A program made the position numbers and the translations under genes. From NCBI RefSeq assembly GCF_036924525.1, contig NZ_JAZHRU010000001.1, positions 5,857,001 to 5,921,000 of the forward strand: DNA of 64,000 nucleotides, in the 5' to 3' direction. The notes beneath the pieces are model-generated. The model did no database searches and was not told where the DNA came from. It saw only the letters and a program-made list of their open reading frames with translations. Shown piece by piece: positions 42,876 through 51,774 of the stretch; positions within the stretch are counted from its first letter, which is position 1, and the number at the start of each line of letters is the position of its first letter. The stretch is from Bradyrhizobium sp. AZCC 1719. Its GTDB lineage: Bacteria; Pseudomonadota; Alphaproteobacteria; Rhizobiales; Xanthobacteraceae.

Positions 42876-43088
42876 TTATGCCGACTTTGGCTTCGACAGT
42901 TCTTGAACCGCCCGGTGCGCGACAACGTCCAATCCGCCCAAGGTGGTGTTTCCCTCCTCCGCACTCTGCATCAGCTTTCGGGCGACATACTTGCGGCTGT
43001 CATGATCGCCGCCGTTGGGAAAACGGCGGCAGGCTTTTTCCAGCGCAACTTCCATGTTTGCAATCGTGCGGTCATCCAATTTAGCCAC
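42876..43088 (-). CDS. Small hypothetical protein (GTG start)
   Basis: The 70-residue frame uses GTG at 43088 with GGGGAGG seven bases upstream, which is strong support. The product (AKLDDRTIANMEVALEKACR start) is helical and carries NGGDHDSRKYVARKLMQSAE and a C-terminal VVAHRAVQELSKPKSA. It has no signal or membrane helix. I recognise the type as a small conserved rhizobial protein but no function. It converges on the alcohol dehydrogenase gene. Confidence 0.75.
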   Translation of the reverse strand: MAKLDDRTIANMEVALEKACRRFPNGGDHDSRKYVARKLMQSAEEGNTTLGGLDVVAHRAVQELSKPKSA

Positions 43089-43399
43089 GACGTCACCTCC
43101 CCGGGGTGAACAAAGCCAACCGACATCCCTTGCGCGTACAACGATCATTGAATGATAGCACTTTCGGGAAAAAGCGGAATAGAGGATGGCACCTCGCCTG
43201 GAGCGACGTGCCATACCCTTGCAAACTTCCCGGGACGATCACGGCCATGGCATGCCTAATGCCTACTTCCCGAGCGCCGTCTGCGGCGTGTTGCGAAAGC
43301 TGACCTCCCATCGATACTGGTACGCTCATGGCGGCGGCTGTCCGGATCGAGTAGCCGCGACCGCTATGGCGATGGTGCTGCGAGAGTTGGCGCTGCTTC
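43089..43399. other. Intergenic stretch, nothing recognisable
   Basis: The 311 bases between the small GTG-start gene and the desaturase stop contain frames on both strands but none with a ribosome site, family motif or consistent codon use. I see no strong hairpin or repeat here. Confidence 0.4.
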
Positions 43400-44479
43400 C
43401 TAAAAGTCCCGGGCTCTGATTTCCCGGAACGACACCAAACGGCGCTGCGCCTCGTCCCACAACACAAGTCGTACACACCGAAAGCTCTGCAGGAGCGTTA
43501 TATGGCCGACATCGCGCAGTTCTGGGTGGTCACGCAGCACGTGCGGCAGCCGGTAATAGGGAATTCGGCTCGAGAGGTGATGCACGTGGTGAATACCGAT
43601 GTTGGCTGTGAACCAACGTAGCAGCGCCGGCAGTTCGTAATGCGAGCTGCCGTACAGAGCGGCTTGATGCAGGTTCCAGCTCTCGTCGCGATCCCACGTC
43701 GTGTGCTCAAACTGATGCTGCACGTAGAACAGCCATACGCCGGCCGTGGCGGCCAGCAGCGTAATCGGAAGATGCACGAGCAGGAACGCCTTGATCCCGA
43801 TAAACCACGTGAGCACAGCGACGATGACGGCAATCGCGAGATTGGTTGCCATTGTGCTGGCCCAAGGCTGCCAACCATGGCGCATGAGGCCGACCGGAAT
43901 CCTCTGTTGCAAAAGAAACAGATAGGCCGGTCCGAGCCCGAACATGATCAGCGGGTGGCGATAAAGACGGTATTTCAGACGACCCCACCAGGAAAGGGCC
44001 CGGTATTCGCGCACTGTCAGCGTATCGACATCGCCGATGCCGCGGCGATCGATGTTGCCGGTGGTGGCATGATGAATCGCATGCGTGCGGCGCCAATAGT
44101 CGTAAGGCGTGAGCGTGAGCACGCCAATGACGCGGCCGACCCAGTCATTCGCCAGGCGGCCGGCAAAAAAGGTGCCATGGCCGCAGTCGTGCTGGATCAT
44201 GAACAGGCGTAAGAGAAAGCCAGCGGCCGGAACCGCGATAAGCAATGAAGCCCAGGCATAACCAAGGGAGAACGTGAACCAGGCCGCGGTCCAAAGCATG
44301 ACGAGCGGCAAGGCCGTGATCGCCAACTCGGCCAGGCTCCGCGGCCGACTTGGGGTGCTGTAGTTGCCCAAAATGCGCTTCCAACGCCGAGCGTCGGGGA
44401 CGTCATCGCTGCCAATGGGAGTCTGAATGGAGCCAAAGTCTTTTGGCCCATTAGACCCCTGCACAGTTCTCTTATGCAC
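43400..44479 (-). CDS. Membrane fatty acid desaturase
   Basis: The 359-residue protein has four hydrophobic helices and the three histidine boxes of the family: HDCGH at 97-101, HAIHH at 133-137 and HHVHH at 297-301. These bind the di-iron centre that inserts a double bond into lipid acyl chains with oxygen. The pattern is that of acyl-lipid desaturases in the DesA group. I chose GTG at 44479 because AAGGGAA lies a few bases upstream and no ATG gives a better start. It stands alone on the minus strand, downstream of the haloperoxidase-like gene. Confidence 0.92.
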   Translation of the reverse strand: MHKRTVQGSNGPKDFGSIQTPIGSDDVPDARRWKRILGNYSTPSRPRSLAELAITALPLVMLWTAAWFTFSLGYAWASLLIAVPAAGFLLRLFMIQHDCGHGTFFAGRLANDWVGRVIGVLTLTPYDYWRRTHAIHHATTGNIDRRGIGDVDTLTVREYRALSWWGRLKYRLYRHPLIMFGLGPAYLFLLQQRIPVGLMRHGWQPWASTMATNLAIAVIVAVLTWFIGIKAFLLVHLPITLLAATAGVWLFYVQHQFEHTTWDRDESWNLHQAALYGSSHYELPALLRWFTANIGIHHVHHLSSRIPYYRLPHVLRDHPELRDVGHITLLQSFRCVRLVLWDEAQRRLVSFREIRARDF

Positions 44480-44797
44480 AGATGTTCCCTTCTGACAGTG
44501 CACGTAAGATCGAGGCACCGATGGATCGGCACCTACGTCCGTTGATCGATTTTTGGAGAAGGGTCTGAAACGTGCGTGCCTGTCAGCAGCGAGGCAAAGC
44601 GGGCCCAGTCGTTCGGCCAAGTGTCGATTACCCCGCATATGGACACAAATTGGGAGAACGTCAAGGACTGCAGCACCGCGTTACCGGTATCCCACGGGTC
44701 CATTCGCGCCAATTTGGTCGTCGGCCGACCGCTTTCGGTCTTCCGCCGGAAACGGACACGGGCCGACGCCCCACGGCGGGGCGTCGCCCGACTGCTG
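44480..44797. other. Intergenic region with hairpin after haloperoxidase-like gene
   Basis: The 318 bases between the desaturase start and the haloperoxidase stop hold a perfect 9-bp-arm hairpin (CGACGCCCC and complement) at 44764-44786, about 11 bases past the haloperoxidase stop. It has no T-run but is well placed as a terminator. The frames here lack coding support. The desaturase promoter must also lie here. Confidence 0.5.
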
Positions 44798-46594
44798 TCA
44801 GATCGTCACGCGGCTGCCGTCGAAGCGCGTGAAGGAGAAGCCGTCGAAGGGTTCGCGGAGAGTAATGCGCTCGTCCCGCAGCATGCCGATAGCCACTTCT
44901 TCGCCGATCGCCATTGAGGCAGAAGCGTCGGAACGCCAGTGGATGCCCGCCCAATTCCGTCCGAAACCGAAATTCACCGCGAGCTTGTTCAACTCTCCAC
45001 CAACCGTGAGCGGCGGCCCGGTATAGGGCACGAGCCTCGTCGGGTCGGCCGGATCGGGCTGTACCGGGTTGATGATGACGCGGCTCTCGTCGAAAAACGC
45101 TTTCAAGATGGTAGCCGTGACGGCACCAACGCCTGTAGCGCCGCCGGGATAGGTGGAGTGAAGGGGCGCGGCCTCCGGATAGGTTTGCGACAAAAGATAG
45201 GTGCCATATTTGGCTTTACTGCGATCAAGCGCTTCCGATTTCAGGAAGCTATCATGCAGCGGGTAGTCGCTCACACCATTGGCGAGGCGATGGTGCACCA
45301 GACCGCCGTAGGCTTCAGGTCGCACAGCCCGGTGCACGAAATACTTCTGCCAGTAGGACGCGCGGACGGAGTTGCTGATCCCCGTGGTGAGTAGTGCCTG
45401 CACATAGGCCAATCCGAAGGTGGCACCCGCAGGCCCCTGTGTTTTCGATTTCCGATACGGGTTAGACGGGTAGGATATGGGCTCCGCCAGTGGATACATG
45501 CCGGAGTACCGTTGATCCGTTCCACCGCCGGGGGTTGCAAGCATCAGCGCTGCCGCCCACCCGAGTGCGGGACCAGCGCGGACATACTCCGCAAGATCTC
45601 TTCCTGTCGTGATGTATCGCGGTGTCGCGTCGAACTGCAACCGGCGTTTCGCTGCGGCGCCGTTCTGGATCGCCAGCCACTCCTCGTATTCGGTCAGGAA
45701 TTCGCTCGCGGGCAACGCGGTGCGAATTTGGGCACTGATCGACTGTGAGGCGTAGGGCACGTCCCGGAGCAGGAATTGCGAGATCAGCGGGCCGTCCAGA
45801 ACGCCTGGAGGCGTGACGGAGCGGCCCTTCGCGTCAGTCGGGTCGAAGTAAAGTGCATTGGCACGAAACAGCGTACCGGGTGTGACGCGCCCACCAGACT
45901 TCGGCCCCCGGAAATCGGCAAGCTTGTTGAGTTCCTCGGTTGCTGCAAGCACGTCGCGATTGGAGGTGTCGTCGCGCAACTCGGTAAGCGGAACATCACG
46001 AAGCAGGGATTGCCAATATACCTCGACCGCCTCGCCGGCGCGCTCCGCGCTTGCAAGGGCCGGTGCCGGCGGTATCGCAATCTGAGTAGCATTCAAGCCG
46101 CTGAGACTGACGGCTTGTGTGCCTATGGGATTGACCAATTTGCGCGTGCCGCCAAGCGGGATTTTCTCGAAATCAGCGGGATCGCTCGACTGGCAGGCGG
46201 TAGAGAAAGCCTGCCATGCAGCTTGTTCCACTTCGCCGCGTTTGTCGTGCGGCAGGCCCCGTGTATCGGAACCGATCTTGTTGGTGTAGCGCGCCTCGTC
46301 GCCATTCGCCGGGTGCGGCGGGATGGGAATTTTCTCGTTGTTGCTCGCGCAGGCCTGTCGGACTTCGAAGGCGCGGCGCTTGAACGCCGCGTCGAGCGGG
46401 CGCACGTCCACGCTCACGCCCACAGTCTGCGCCGCGGCCGGGGCTACTCCGGGCATGCCCGGCGGCGACGCAAGCACGGCGGCGCCAACTGCGATGCTGG
46501 CTCCGCCGAGCAGCGAGCGGCGCGTGACCGCGGTGGCCGGCAGGGCCGGCGATGCCAGATCAGATTCAGTCGAAATGGTGGGGTGGTCAGCCAT
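44798..46594 (-). CDS. Vanadium-dependent haloperoxidase-like protein with altered active site
   Basis: The 598-residue protein has a Tat signal (TRRSLLGGASIAVGAAVL) and ends with the vanadate-binding modules of the PAP2/haloperoxidase superfamily: KYFVHRAVRPEAYGG near residue 418, HSTYPGGATGVGA near 477 and NWAGIHWRSDASAS near 549. In active haloperoxidases the middle module reads YPSGHAT or YPAGHAT, and its His is the acid-base residue. Here that His is missing (YPGGATG). Activity as a haloperoxidase is therefore doubtful, though vanadate or phosphate may still bind. GGGAGGAG precedes the ATG at 46594; an upstream GTG is less likely. Location: periplasm. Confidence 0.85.
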   Translation of the reverse strand: MADHPTISTESDLASPALPATAVTRRSLLGGASIAVGAAVLASPPGMPGVAPAAAQTVGVSVDVRPLDAAFKRRAFEVRQACASNNEKIPIPPHPANGDEARYTNKIGSDTRGLPHDKRGEVEQAAWQAFSTACQSSDPADFEKIPLGGTRKLVNPIGTQAVSLSGLNATQIAIPPAPALASAERAGEAVEVYWQSLLRDVPLTELRDDTSNRDVLAATEELNKLADFRGPKSGGRVTPGTLFRANALYFDPTDAKGRSVTPPGVLDGPLISQFLLRDVPYASQSISAQIRTALPASEFLTEYEEWLAIQNGAAAKRRLQFDATPRYITTGRDLAEYVRAGPALGWAAALMLATPGGGTDQRYSGMYPLAEPISYPSNPYRKSKTQGPAGATFGLAYVQALLTTGISNSVRASYWQKYFVHRAVRPEAYGGLVHHRLANGVSDYPLHDSFLKSEALDRSKAKYGTYLLSQTYPEAAPLHSTYPGGATGVGAVTATILKAFFDESRVIINPVQPDPADPTRLVPYTGPPLTVGGELNKLAVNFGFGRNWAGIHWRSDASASMAIGEEVAIGMLRDERITLREPFDGFSFTRFDGSRVTI

Positions 46595-47033
46595 GGAGAT
46601 CTCCTCCCTCGCAGGCACCGCTCAGGGGCCCGCGCTTTCAGGATTCACAGGATTCAAATGGCATCCGGGCGCGCTTACGCGCACCCGCGTTGGAATGCGA
46701 ATGCTGAAGGACCGGCGAAAAAGGGAGTCGGTGATTTGAGTGCAATGCTTGCCGATGGCACGACTGCTGTCCGTTCAGTCCCGCGAGGAATTCGGCATTT
46801 CCCGCCTGCGACGACAGCTATTCAAAGACTACACGATCTCGTGCGTCCTGAAAAGACGTCTGATCTTTGGACGATTTCCGCTTTGGGTCATTCGCGTCGG
46901 TTCGACGATGTCTCAAACGTGCCAGCCATTCGGTCAATTGGCTTCCGTGGCCAATCAGCTTAACTTGGCGCGACTCTGCCTTGCCATGTGTTCACAACGC
47001 GCCTGATCAAGGGACCGTCAAAGGGAAAGCAAG
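46595..47033. other. Intergenic region with a degenerate Bradyrhizobium-type repeat
   Basis: This 439-base gap lies between two divergent genes. At about 46868-46915 it holds TTCCGCTTTGGGTCATTCGC followed by GTCGGTTCGACGATGTC, which I recall as a common intergenic repeat in Bradyrhizobium. A short frame across it is not supported as a gene. Promoters for both flanking genes must lie here but are not obvious. Confidence 0.45.
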
Positions 47034-47972
47034 ATGGCAGTCGCCGACCTGGTCCTTCCTGTGTTTGCGATTATCGTCACGGGTTGGCTGGCCGGTTGGC
47101 TCGGCTACATCTCGCGGTCGCTGGCCGACGGGCTTGTGCACTTCGCCTATAACGTCGCGATGCCGGCGCTGCTATTCGTCACCATCGCGCAGGAGCCGGC
47201 ACGCAATCTTCTCGAATGGCGCTTTCTGCTGGCGTTCGGCGGTGGCTCCATTCTGTGCTTCGCTATGGTCTTTCTGACAGTCCACCTCCGGTGGGGACGC
47301 GACCGCGCCAGCAGCACGCTCTATGGAATGGCCGCGGCGATGACCAATACTGGATTCGTAGCGCTGCCAATCCTGCACTCCATCTACGGACAGCCTGCCG
47401 TTCTGCCCGCCGCCATCGCAACCTTGTTCGTGGCGGGGGTGATGTTCCCCGCGACGGTTATTCTCCTGGAAAGCGAGGGACGCGGCGCGCACGCGAGGAC
47501 GGCAGGTTTGGTAATGCTGGTCAAGCAGATCGTGCTCAATCCGATGGTGCTATCGACTCTGATCGGTCTTGCGTGGTCGATCACAGGCCTGCCAATGCCG
47601 GCCTTACTCGCGGCCTATATGAACATCTTGGCGGCTGCTCTAACGCCGTGCGCGCTCTTCGCCATTGGACTAAGCCTGTCAGTTGAAGCTATACGCTCGA
47701 ACGTCATGGCATCCGTCGCCCTCGCGGTCGTGAAGCTCGTAATCATGCCGCTGATCGTCTACGGGCTTTGTTTGGCGTCGGGCCTCAATCCGCTCTACAC
47801 GATCGCCGCCGTCATCTGTGCCGCCGTGCCGACCGCCAAGACGGTGTATATCCTGGCAGGCGAGTACAAGGTGGAAGAGCCTCTGGTCGCGGCCACAGTC
47901 TCGATCACAACGCTGGTGTCGGTAGCGACGCTGATGGGCTGGCTCTACGCCCTCGCCGCACAGGCGGGCTAA
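47034..47972 (+). CDS. AEC family transporter (auxin efflux carrier type)
   Basis: The 312-residue protein has ten hydrophobic helices in two groups of five, with FAYNVAMPALLFVTIAQE, AAAMTNTGFVALPILHSIYG and TPCALFAIGLSLS in the conserved positions of the AEC family. Bacterial members export or import small carboxylates such as malate or malonate. GGGAAAG lies six bases before the ATG. It stands alone on the plus strand, so the substrate cannot be deduced. Confidence 0.92.
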   Translation: MAVADLVLPVFAIIVTGWLAGWLGYISRSLADGLVHFAYNVAMPALLFVTIAQEPARNLLEWRFLLAFGGGSILCFAMVFLTVHLRWGRDRASSTLYGMAAAMTNTGFVALPILHSIYGQPAVLPAAIATLFVAGVMFPATVILLESEGRGAHARTAGLVMLVKQIVLNPMVLSTLIGLAWSITGLPMPALLAAYMNILAAALTPCALFAIGLSLSVEAIRSNVMASVALAVVKLVIMPLIVYGLCLASGLNPLYTIAAVICAAVPTAKTVYILAGEYKVEEPLVAATVSITTLVSVATLMGWLYALAAQAG

Positions 47973-48007
47973 ACGCGCCAAGAGCACATGCGGTCGGGCG
48001 AACAAAA

Positions 48008-48211
48008 TCAAGTCGGTTTCGAACGGCTGTCAGGATCCTCGGCCAAGTCTTCCTCGGCCATGTCGCCGAGCGCAGGCTCCAGCGAACTCAACGCTGCATC
48101 GACTTTCTCCAAAAGGCGTTCCAGTTCGGCGCGCTCGTTGGGCCCAGGGTTCTCCTCCAGCCTGCCTAGCAGTTGTTCCTTTTGAGCGAGAAGTTTCGCA
48201 AGTGAAGTCAT
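48008..48211 (-). CDS. Small acidic coiled-coil protein, hypothetical
   Basis: The 67-residue product (MTSLAKLLAQKEQLLGRLEE start) is acidic and strongly helical, with heptad-like LLEKVDAALSSLEPAL, and no signal. GAGGACACC lies just before the ATG. It converges on the AEC transporter gene. The codon use resembles neighbours. No named family is recognised. Confidence 0.65.
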   Translation of the reverse strand: MTSLAKLLAQKEQLLGRLEENPGPNERAELERLLEKVDAALSSLEPALGDMAEEDLAEDPDSRSKPT

Positions 48212-48383
48212 GGTGTCCTCGTCCGCGTACGGAACCGGAGGAGCCGTAGAACAACTCGATCAACCATTCGGAAAGGCGTCAAGTTCCTGGCGGAACCCAA
48301 GATGAGCGCGCTATCAAAATCTCCGCCGAGCGGAACGAATGCCGTTCGAAGCCTTTGGTTTTGATCGACAAGAGGAGGTATCT

Positions 48384-48605
48384 ATGAAGCTATCTGTCTT
48401 GGCGATTGCGACACTGCTTACGGTCGGAACCATCGCTTCGGCCAACGCGATCGAGTTCGGCGTCGGCCCTGGCGGCGTTTACGTTGGTCCCGGCTATGAT
48501 CGCCCCTACTACCGTGATTACAGAGATGACTGCCGGATCGTGATCCGCGAACGCACCAACCGCTTTGGTGAACGCGTCAGGATTCGTGAGCGCATCTGCG
48601 ACTAA
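48384..48605 (+). CDS. Small secreted protein
   Basis: The 73-residue frame starts MKLSVLAIATLLTVGTIASA after AGAGGAGG, with a clean signal peptide ending ASANA. The mature part of about 50 residues is Gly/Tyr-rich at first (GVGPGGVYVGPGYDRPYYRD) and then strongly basic (IRERTNRFGERVRIRERICD) with two cysteines that may pair. It is one of several small secreted proteins in this region. Role unknown. Confidence 0.85.
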   Translation: MKLSVLAIATLLTVGTIASANAIEFGVGPGGVYVGPGYDRPYYRDYRDDCRIVIRERTNRFGERVRIRERICD

Positions 48606-48685
48606 ACACGCAATCGACGGTTAGCGACGATCAGATCAGGGTCCGGCTGGGACGCTGGACCGATCGGTAACTGAGAAATTGGTGC

Positions 48686-48710
48686 GGTGTCGCATCTCCC
48701 TTGCGACACC
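48686..48710. terminator. Hairpin downstream of small secreted protein gene
   Basis: GGTGTCGCA and TGCGACACC form a perfect 9-bp stem with a seven-base loop, about 80 bases past the stop. It is followed after a short gap by a second hairpin. No T-run follows directly, so it may act with the next hairpin. Confidence 0.45.
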
Positions 48711-48720
48711 GTTCCCGCAA

Positions 48721-48753
48721 AAGAAGGGCCTCAGCGCCGCTGGAGCCCTTCTT
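48721..48753 (+). terminator. Second hairpin, probable terminator
   Basis: AAGAAGGGC and GCCCTTCTT form a 9-bp stem around a 15-base loop, followed by GCGTTTCTTGG. The arms carry A and T tracts on their outer ends, giving a bidirectional terminator shape. It lies about 115 bases past the small secreted protein gene. Confidence 0.6.
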
Positions 48754-49424
48754 GCGTTTCTTGGATACGAGTAGTCGGAGTCAGCATCGCACCCTCTGCC
48801 GAAAATCTTCGTCATGACGTTGTGGCAGGACGGACGTCGACGGTAATTTTGTTCGGCTCCAGCGGCAAAAGCTGCGTCGGAGTGCGTCGTAAATCTAGCA
48901 ATCGGCTCAACCCGATAGATGAGTGCTTGCCATCGTCTATCAAAGTTTTACGGAATCTGTCGTATCGGGCGGATCATCCTCATCCGGTCACGCGAGCGCC
49001 GGGCCCGGATCGCCAACCTTGCGAAACCGCGCAACCTTGATCTTCCCGGCACGTCGACGCGCCTGCGCAATGTCGTAGCTATTTTGCATGCGCATCTGTT
49101 CATGGCCCATCAGCGAAGTGGCCGCAGCTCTCATTGAGGTCTGCTCCGTGGGGGATAGCGGACTAGATTTGCTCAGGTTGAGTTCTTCGCCTGCTGGCCC
49201 TTTTGAGACATGCCAACCGGCCCTGGCGATGTCCGTTCACCGGGGTATACCGAAAGTCTTCGTCGGACGGTGAAACGACGCTTTCGACCCATCTCCGACA
49301 TCACCCTCCGGCCTCTAGCCACGCGCATGCCCTGAGTTCGCCCGAGGCGATTCGATCGTCACAGCCGTCCAACAAAGTGCTAGGCTGCGCAGGCGCATTT
49401 CCAACTATCTTGAGGCTGGACGAG
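48754..49424. other. Gene-poor intergenic region
   Basis: Nearly 700 bases without a well-supported gene. The only frame with some interest is the 48-codon minus-strand one at 48988-49134, listed separately. The remainder has no strong repeat, RNA gene or hairpin that I can see, and its codon-like structure is poor. Confidence 0.45.
48988..49134 (-). CDS. Possible small ORF resembling a recombinase C-terminal tail
   Basis: A 48-codon minus-strand frame (MRAAATSLMGHEQMRMQNSY start) has GGAG nine bases upstream and ends ARFRKVGDPGPALA. The SLMGH...Y spacing, with Tyr nine residues after His, equals that of the last catalytic residues of tyrosine recombinases (LGH...Y). The rest of an integrase, including both arginines, is absent. 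It may be a decayed integrase end, an unrelated small protein, or chance. Confidence 0.3.
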   Translation of the reverse strand: MRAAATSLMGHEQMRMQNSYDIAQARRRAGKIKVARFRKVGDPGPALA

Positions 49425-49916
49425 TCACCTGCGGAATAGTCCGCCCACCACACCCCCCACAACGCCGTGCACCGCGCCGCCGATCGCGCCGATTGGACCG
49501 CCCACACCACGCGAATGGCGAGTACGGCTCCCAGCGCGACGACGGTCTTGATGGCCAGATTTGCTAGCCTCTGCCGCGGCGTCCGTTAGTACCCTGTGCT
49601 GGGCGGCGTTGAGGAAGCCAGTCGTAGGGTAGCCGTGCTCCTCCTGCCAGCGCGCGATGACGGCGCGAGTCGATTCGTCGAACTTCCCATTGACCTTGGT
49701 CTTGAACCCGAGCTTGGTTAGCCCACGTTGCACTCCACGACGCTTTGCCTTGGTGAGGCCGATCTGTTCCTCGGTCTCCTGAGTCGCTTCGTCGGTAGCG
49801 ATTGCCGTTTCGGCGGGTGCCAACGTTCCGCGAGGCGTGCTGCTCAGACCAGCCTTAGCAAAGTGCGCGCTGTCGACGATCGCTAGGACACACAATGCTA
49901 GGATCCAGGCGCGCAT
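49425..49916 (-). CDS. Secreted peptidoglycan-binding domain protein
   Basis: The 163-residue product has a signal peptide (MRAWILALCVLAIVDSAHFA) and a PG_binding_1 domain: VQRGLTKLGFKTKVNGKFDE and STRAVIARWQEEHGYPTTGF, LNAAQHRVLTD. The C-terminus is Arg-rich and then Gly/Val-rich (GAIGGAVHGVVGGVVGGLFR), which could insert in a membrane. GAAGGAAAGG lies before the ATG at 49916. It likely sits in the periplasm bound to cell wall. No enzyme domain is attached. Confidence 0.85.
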   Translation of the reverse strand: MRAWILALCVLAIVDSAHFAKAGLSSTPRGTLAPAETAIATDEATQETEEQIGLTKAKRRGVQRGLTKLGFKTKVNGKFDESTRAVIARWQEEHGYPTTGFLNAAQHRVLTDAAAEASKSGHQDRRRAGSRTRHSRGVGGPIGAIGGAVHGVVGGVVGGLFRR

Positions 49917-50325
49917 GGCCTTTCCTTCGCCCTCAAGTCTGCCGATGGTTCGGTCTAGAAAATAAAGATACACCGCGCCGTCCTGAACTATCAACGTCCG
50001 ACGGCGCCACTCGCTTCGTCGCAGGGTAACTGTTGCCCGCGGCACACGGTTCCCTAGCCTCGCGCCGATTGTTACGCCGCATTGCACGCGGGGGCATGGG
50101 ATCGGCGCATCGCCCTTGGAGCTTAGAGACGTCTAGAGCAAGCGCCGCCGAGGTCAGCTTCTGGCCCACACCGACGAAATCCCGCGCTCGTCCAAATGTC
50201 GGCTGTTAAGGGTCGACCGGAAATGCCTGACGTATGGCCAAAACGACGCAACTGGCGAGCAGGCTTTGGAAAATGTACCCCGGCAGGCCGTCGTCAGCAT
50301 ATATTTGGACACAAGGAGGTGCGAT
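49917..50325. other. Intergenic region between divergent genes
   Basis: This 409-base gap holds the promoters of the peptidoglycan-binding and thioredoxin-like genes. At about 50191-50225 the sequence ATGTCGGCTGTTAAGGGTCG resembles the degenerate intergenic repeats seen elsewhere in this region. No gene is supported. Confidence 0.4.
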
Positions 50326-50880
50326 ATGGCGACAACAGCTACCCAAGTCGTTCTTGATACGCCTGCGGCGGAGTTTCGACTCCCGGCCACCGACGGCAAG
50401 ACTTACGCACTGGACGACGTTGCGGGCGAAAAAGGTACCGTCGTCGTCTTCATCTGCAACCATTGTCCCTATGTTAAAGCGGTGATCGACCGCATGGTTT
50501 CGGACGCCCGCGTGCTGATGTCGGAGAGCATAGGCTTTGCGGCGATTTGCTCGAACGATGCGGCGAGCTATCCCGAAGACTCATTTGAGAATATGAAGCG
50601 TTTCGCGAAGGCTCATGATTTCCCGTTTCCATATCTCCACGACGAGACCCAGACAGTCGCTCGGGCGTATGGGGCGGTCTGTACGCCGGACTTCTTCGGT
50701 TACAATGCCGACCGCAAGCTCAAGTATCGCGGCCGACTCGACGAAGGCCGCACAAATCCGCCTCGCGCGGGGGCGTCCCGAGAGCTTGTCGAGGCCATGC
50801 GTGCGATTGCGACTACCGGTGTGGCGCCGGCTGACCAAAAGGCGTCTATCGGCTGCTCGATCAAATGGAAGGACGCATAA
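50326..50880 (+). CDS. Thioredoxin-fold protein (AhpC/TSA-like)
   Basis: The 184-residue protein starts MATTATQVVLDTPAAEFRLP after a strong AAGGAGGTG. It has a thioredoxin fold with the VVVFICNHCPYVKAVIDRM active-site motif (CxxC as CNHC), ICSNDAASYPEDSFENMKRF and a CTPDFFGYNADRKLKYRGRL region with the cis-Pro position. There is no signal peptide. Such proteins are annotated as redoxins or peroxiredoxin-like and likely reduce a disulfide or peroxide in the cytosol. It stands alone. Confidence 0.9.
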   Translation: MATTATQVVLDTPAAEFRLPATDGKTYALDDVAGEKGTVVVFICNHCPYVKAVIDRMVSDARVLMSESIGFAAICSNDAASYPEDSFENMKRFAKAHDFPFPYLHDETQTVARAYGAVCTPDFFGYNADRKLKYRGRLDEGRTNPPRAGASRELVEAMRAIATTGVAPADQKASIGCSIKWKDA

Positions 50881-51176
50881 GACCGAGCCGTTGTCCTAGC
50901 GCCCCACCAGCTACGCGGTTGGAAAGCCAGTCAAAAGCATTTCGCTCGCGCTTGGATTTGAAGGCGACAGTCGCAATGGCGACAGGCTCGGAAGCAACTG
51001 GTGCATACTTTGCAATCCATTCAGCGAGGAGGTTAGGTTGCTCGCACGCGCCGATCGCGTGATCGAATGAGGCTCTTTGCTGCAATGCATGAGTCCGGAA
51101 CTGGACCCAAGGCGGACATCAAACAGATCGCCCCCCAAACAAACCGCGTGTGTAAGGCCGGAATGACCAATACTGA

Positions 51177-51722
51177 TTATGTCGCGCCGGCCAGCACGTT
51201 GCCCGTCTTAACGGAGCAACTTGTACCGTTCACCGTTACCGATTTGATCTCGACGTATTTCTTGGTGATGGGGCTCAACGAGACGCTCGTTTTTCCTGAT
51301 TGGAAAGCGAGGGCAACTCTCGCACTGCAGCTTGTGAAACTCGCGTCGAAGTCGATCAAGGTGCGGCGGGCTCCGCCTTTGGTTTCGCCGATCAGTGTCA
51401 TGGTTTGAGCGCCAAACAGAGCCCCGCGCGTGGGATAAGCTCTGCCACCTTCGCCAGGTCCCTGTTCAATGGTGCCGGAGCCTGCGCGGGTTGACGTGGT
51501 TCGGCGGCTGAACACGCGACCGGCCGTGCTGACATAAACGGTCAGGTTGGCGCTGCGATTGACTGAATAAAAATTTGGTTCGCCGACATACCGCTGCTGA
51601 CTTGTTTCGCTCCACGTCAAGATAACCGATTTTCCCTTGAGGGCATCGGGCGCGCCTGCTGAATGAGCCTGAGTTGCCAGCAACATTACGAGGAGTAAGA
51701 TGGGGCAAGCCAACAGCATCAT
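51177..51722 (-). CDS. Secreted hypothetical protein
   Basis: The 181-residue product has a signal peptide (MMLLACPILLLVMLLATQAH to SAGAP) and a mature beta-rich domain with KGKSVILTWSETSQQRYVGE, VSTAGRVFSRRTTSTRAGSG, GARRTLIDFDASFTSCSARV and a C-terminal GTSCSVKTGNVLAGAT. Two cysteines could form a disulfide. GGAG lies six bases before the ATG at 51722. It follows the caspase-like gene at 51775 on the same strand by 52 bases, so both may be co-transcribed. I recognise no named family. Confidence 0.75.
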   Translation of the reverse strand: MMLLACPILLLVMLLATQAHSAGAPDALKGKSVILTWSETSQQRYVGEPNFYSVNRSANLTVYVSTAGRVFSRRTTSTRAGSGTIEQGPGEGGRAYPTRGALFGAQTMTLIGETKGGARRTLIDFDASFTSCSARVALAFQSGKTSVSLSPITKKYVEIKSVTVNGTSCSVKTGNVLAGAT

Positions 51723-51774
51723 TGGCAACTCCATTCGGACAATCAGCAAGCATCCTTCGAGAAGGCAGAATGAT

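Noticed and set aside
46740..47006. 88-codon frame before the AEC transporter
   Set aside because: It runs through a degenerate intergenic repeat, starts with a non-ATG codon without ribosome site, and has no family match.
48606..49424. tRNA or other RNA gene in the gene-poor gap
   Set aside because: No cloverleaf, T-loop GTTCGA-type context or known RNA signature could be found by eye; the hairpins fit terminators.
51067..51408. 113-codon plus-strand frame with a GPKADI phrase
   Set aside because: The phrase comes from a repeat that yields false genes in Bradyrhizobium, and most of the frame is antisense to the secreted protein gene.
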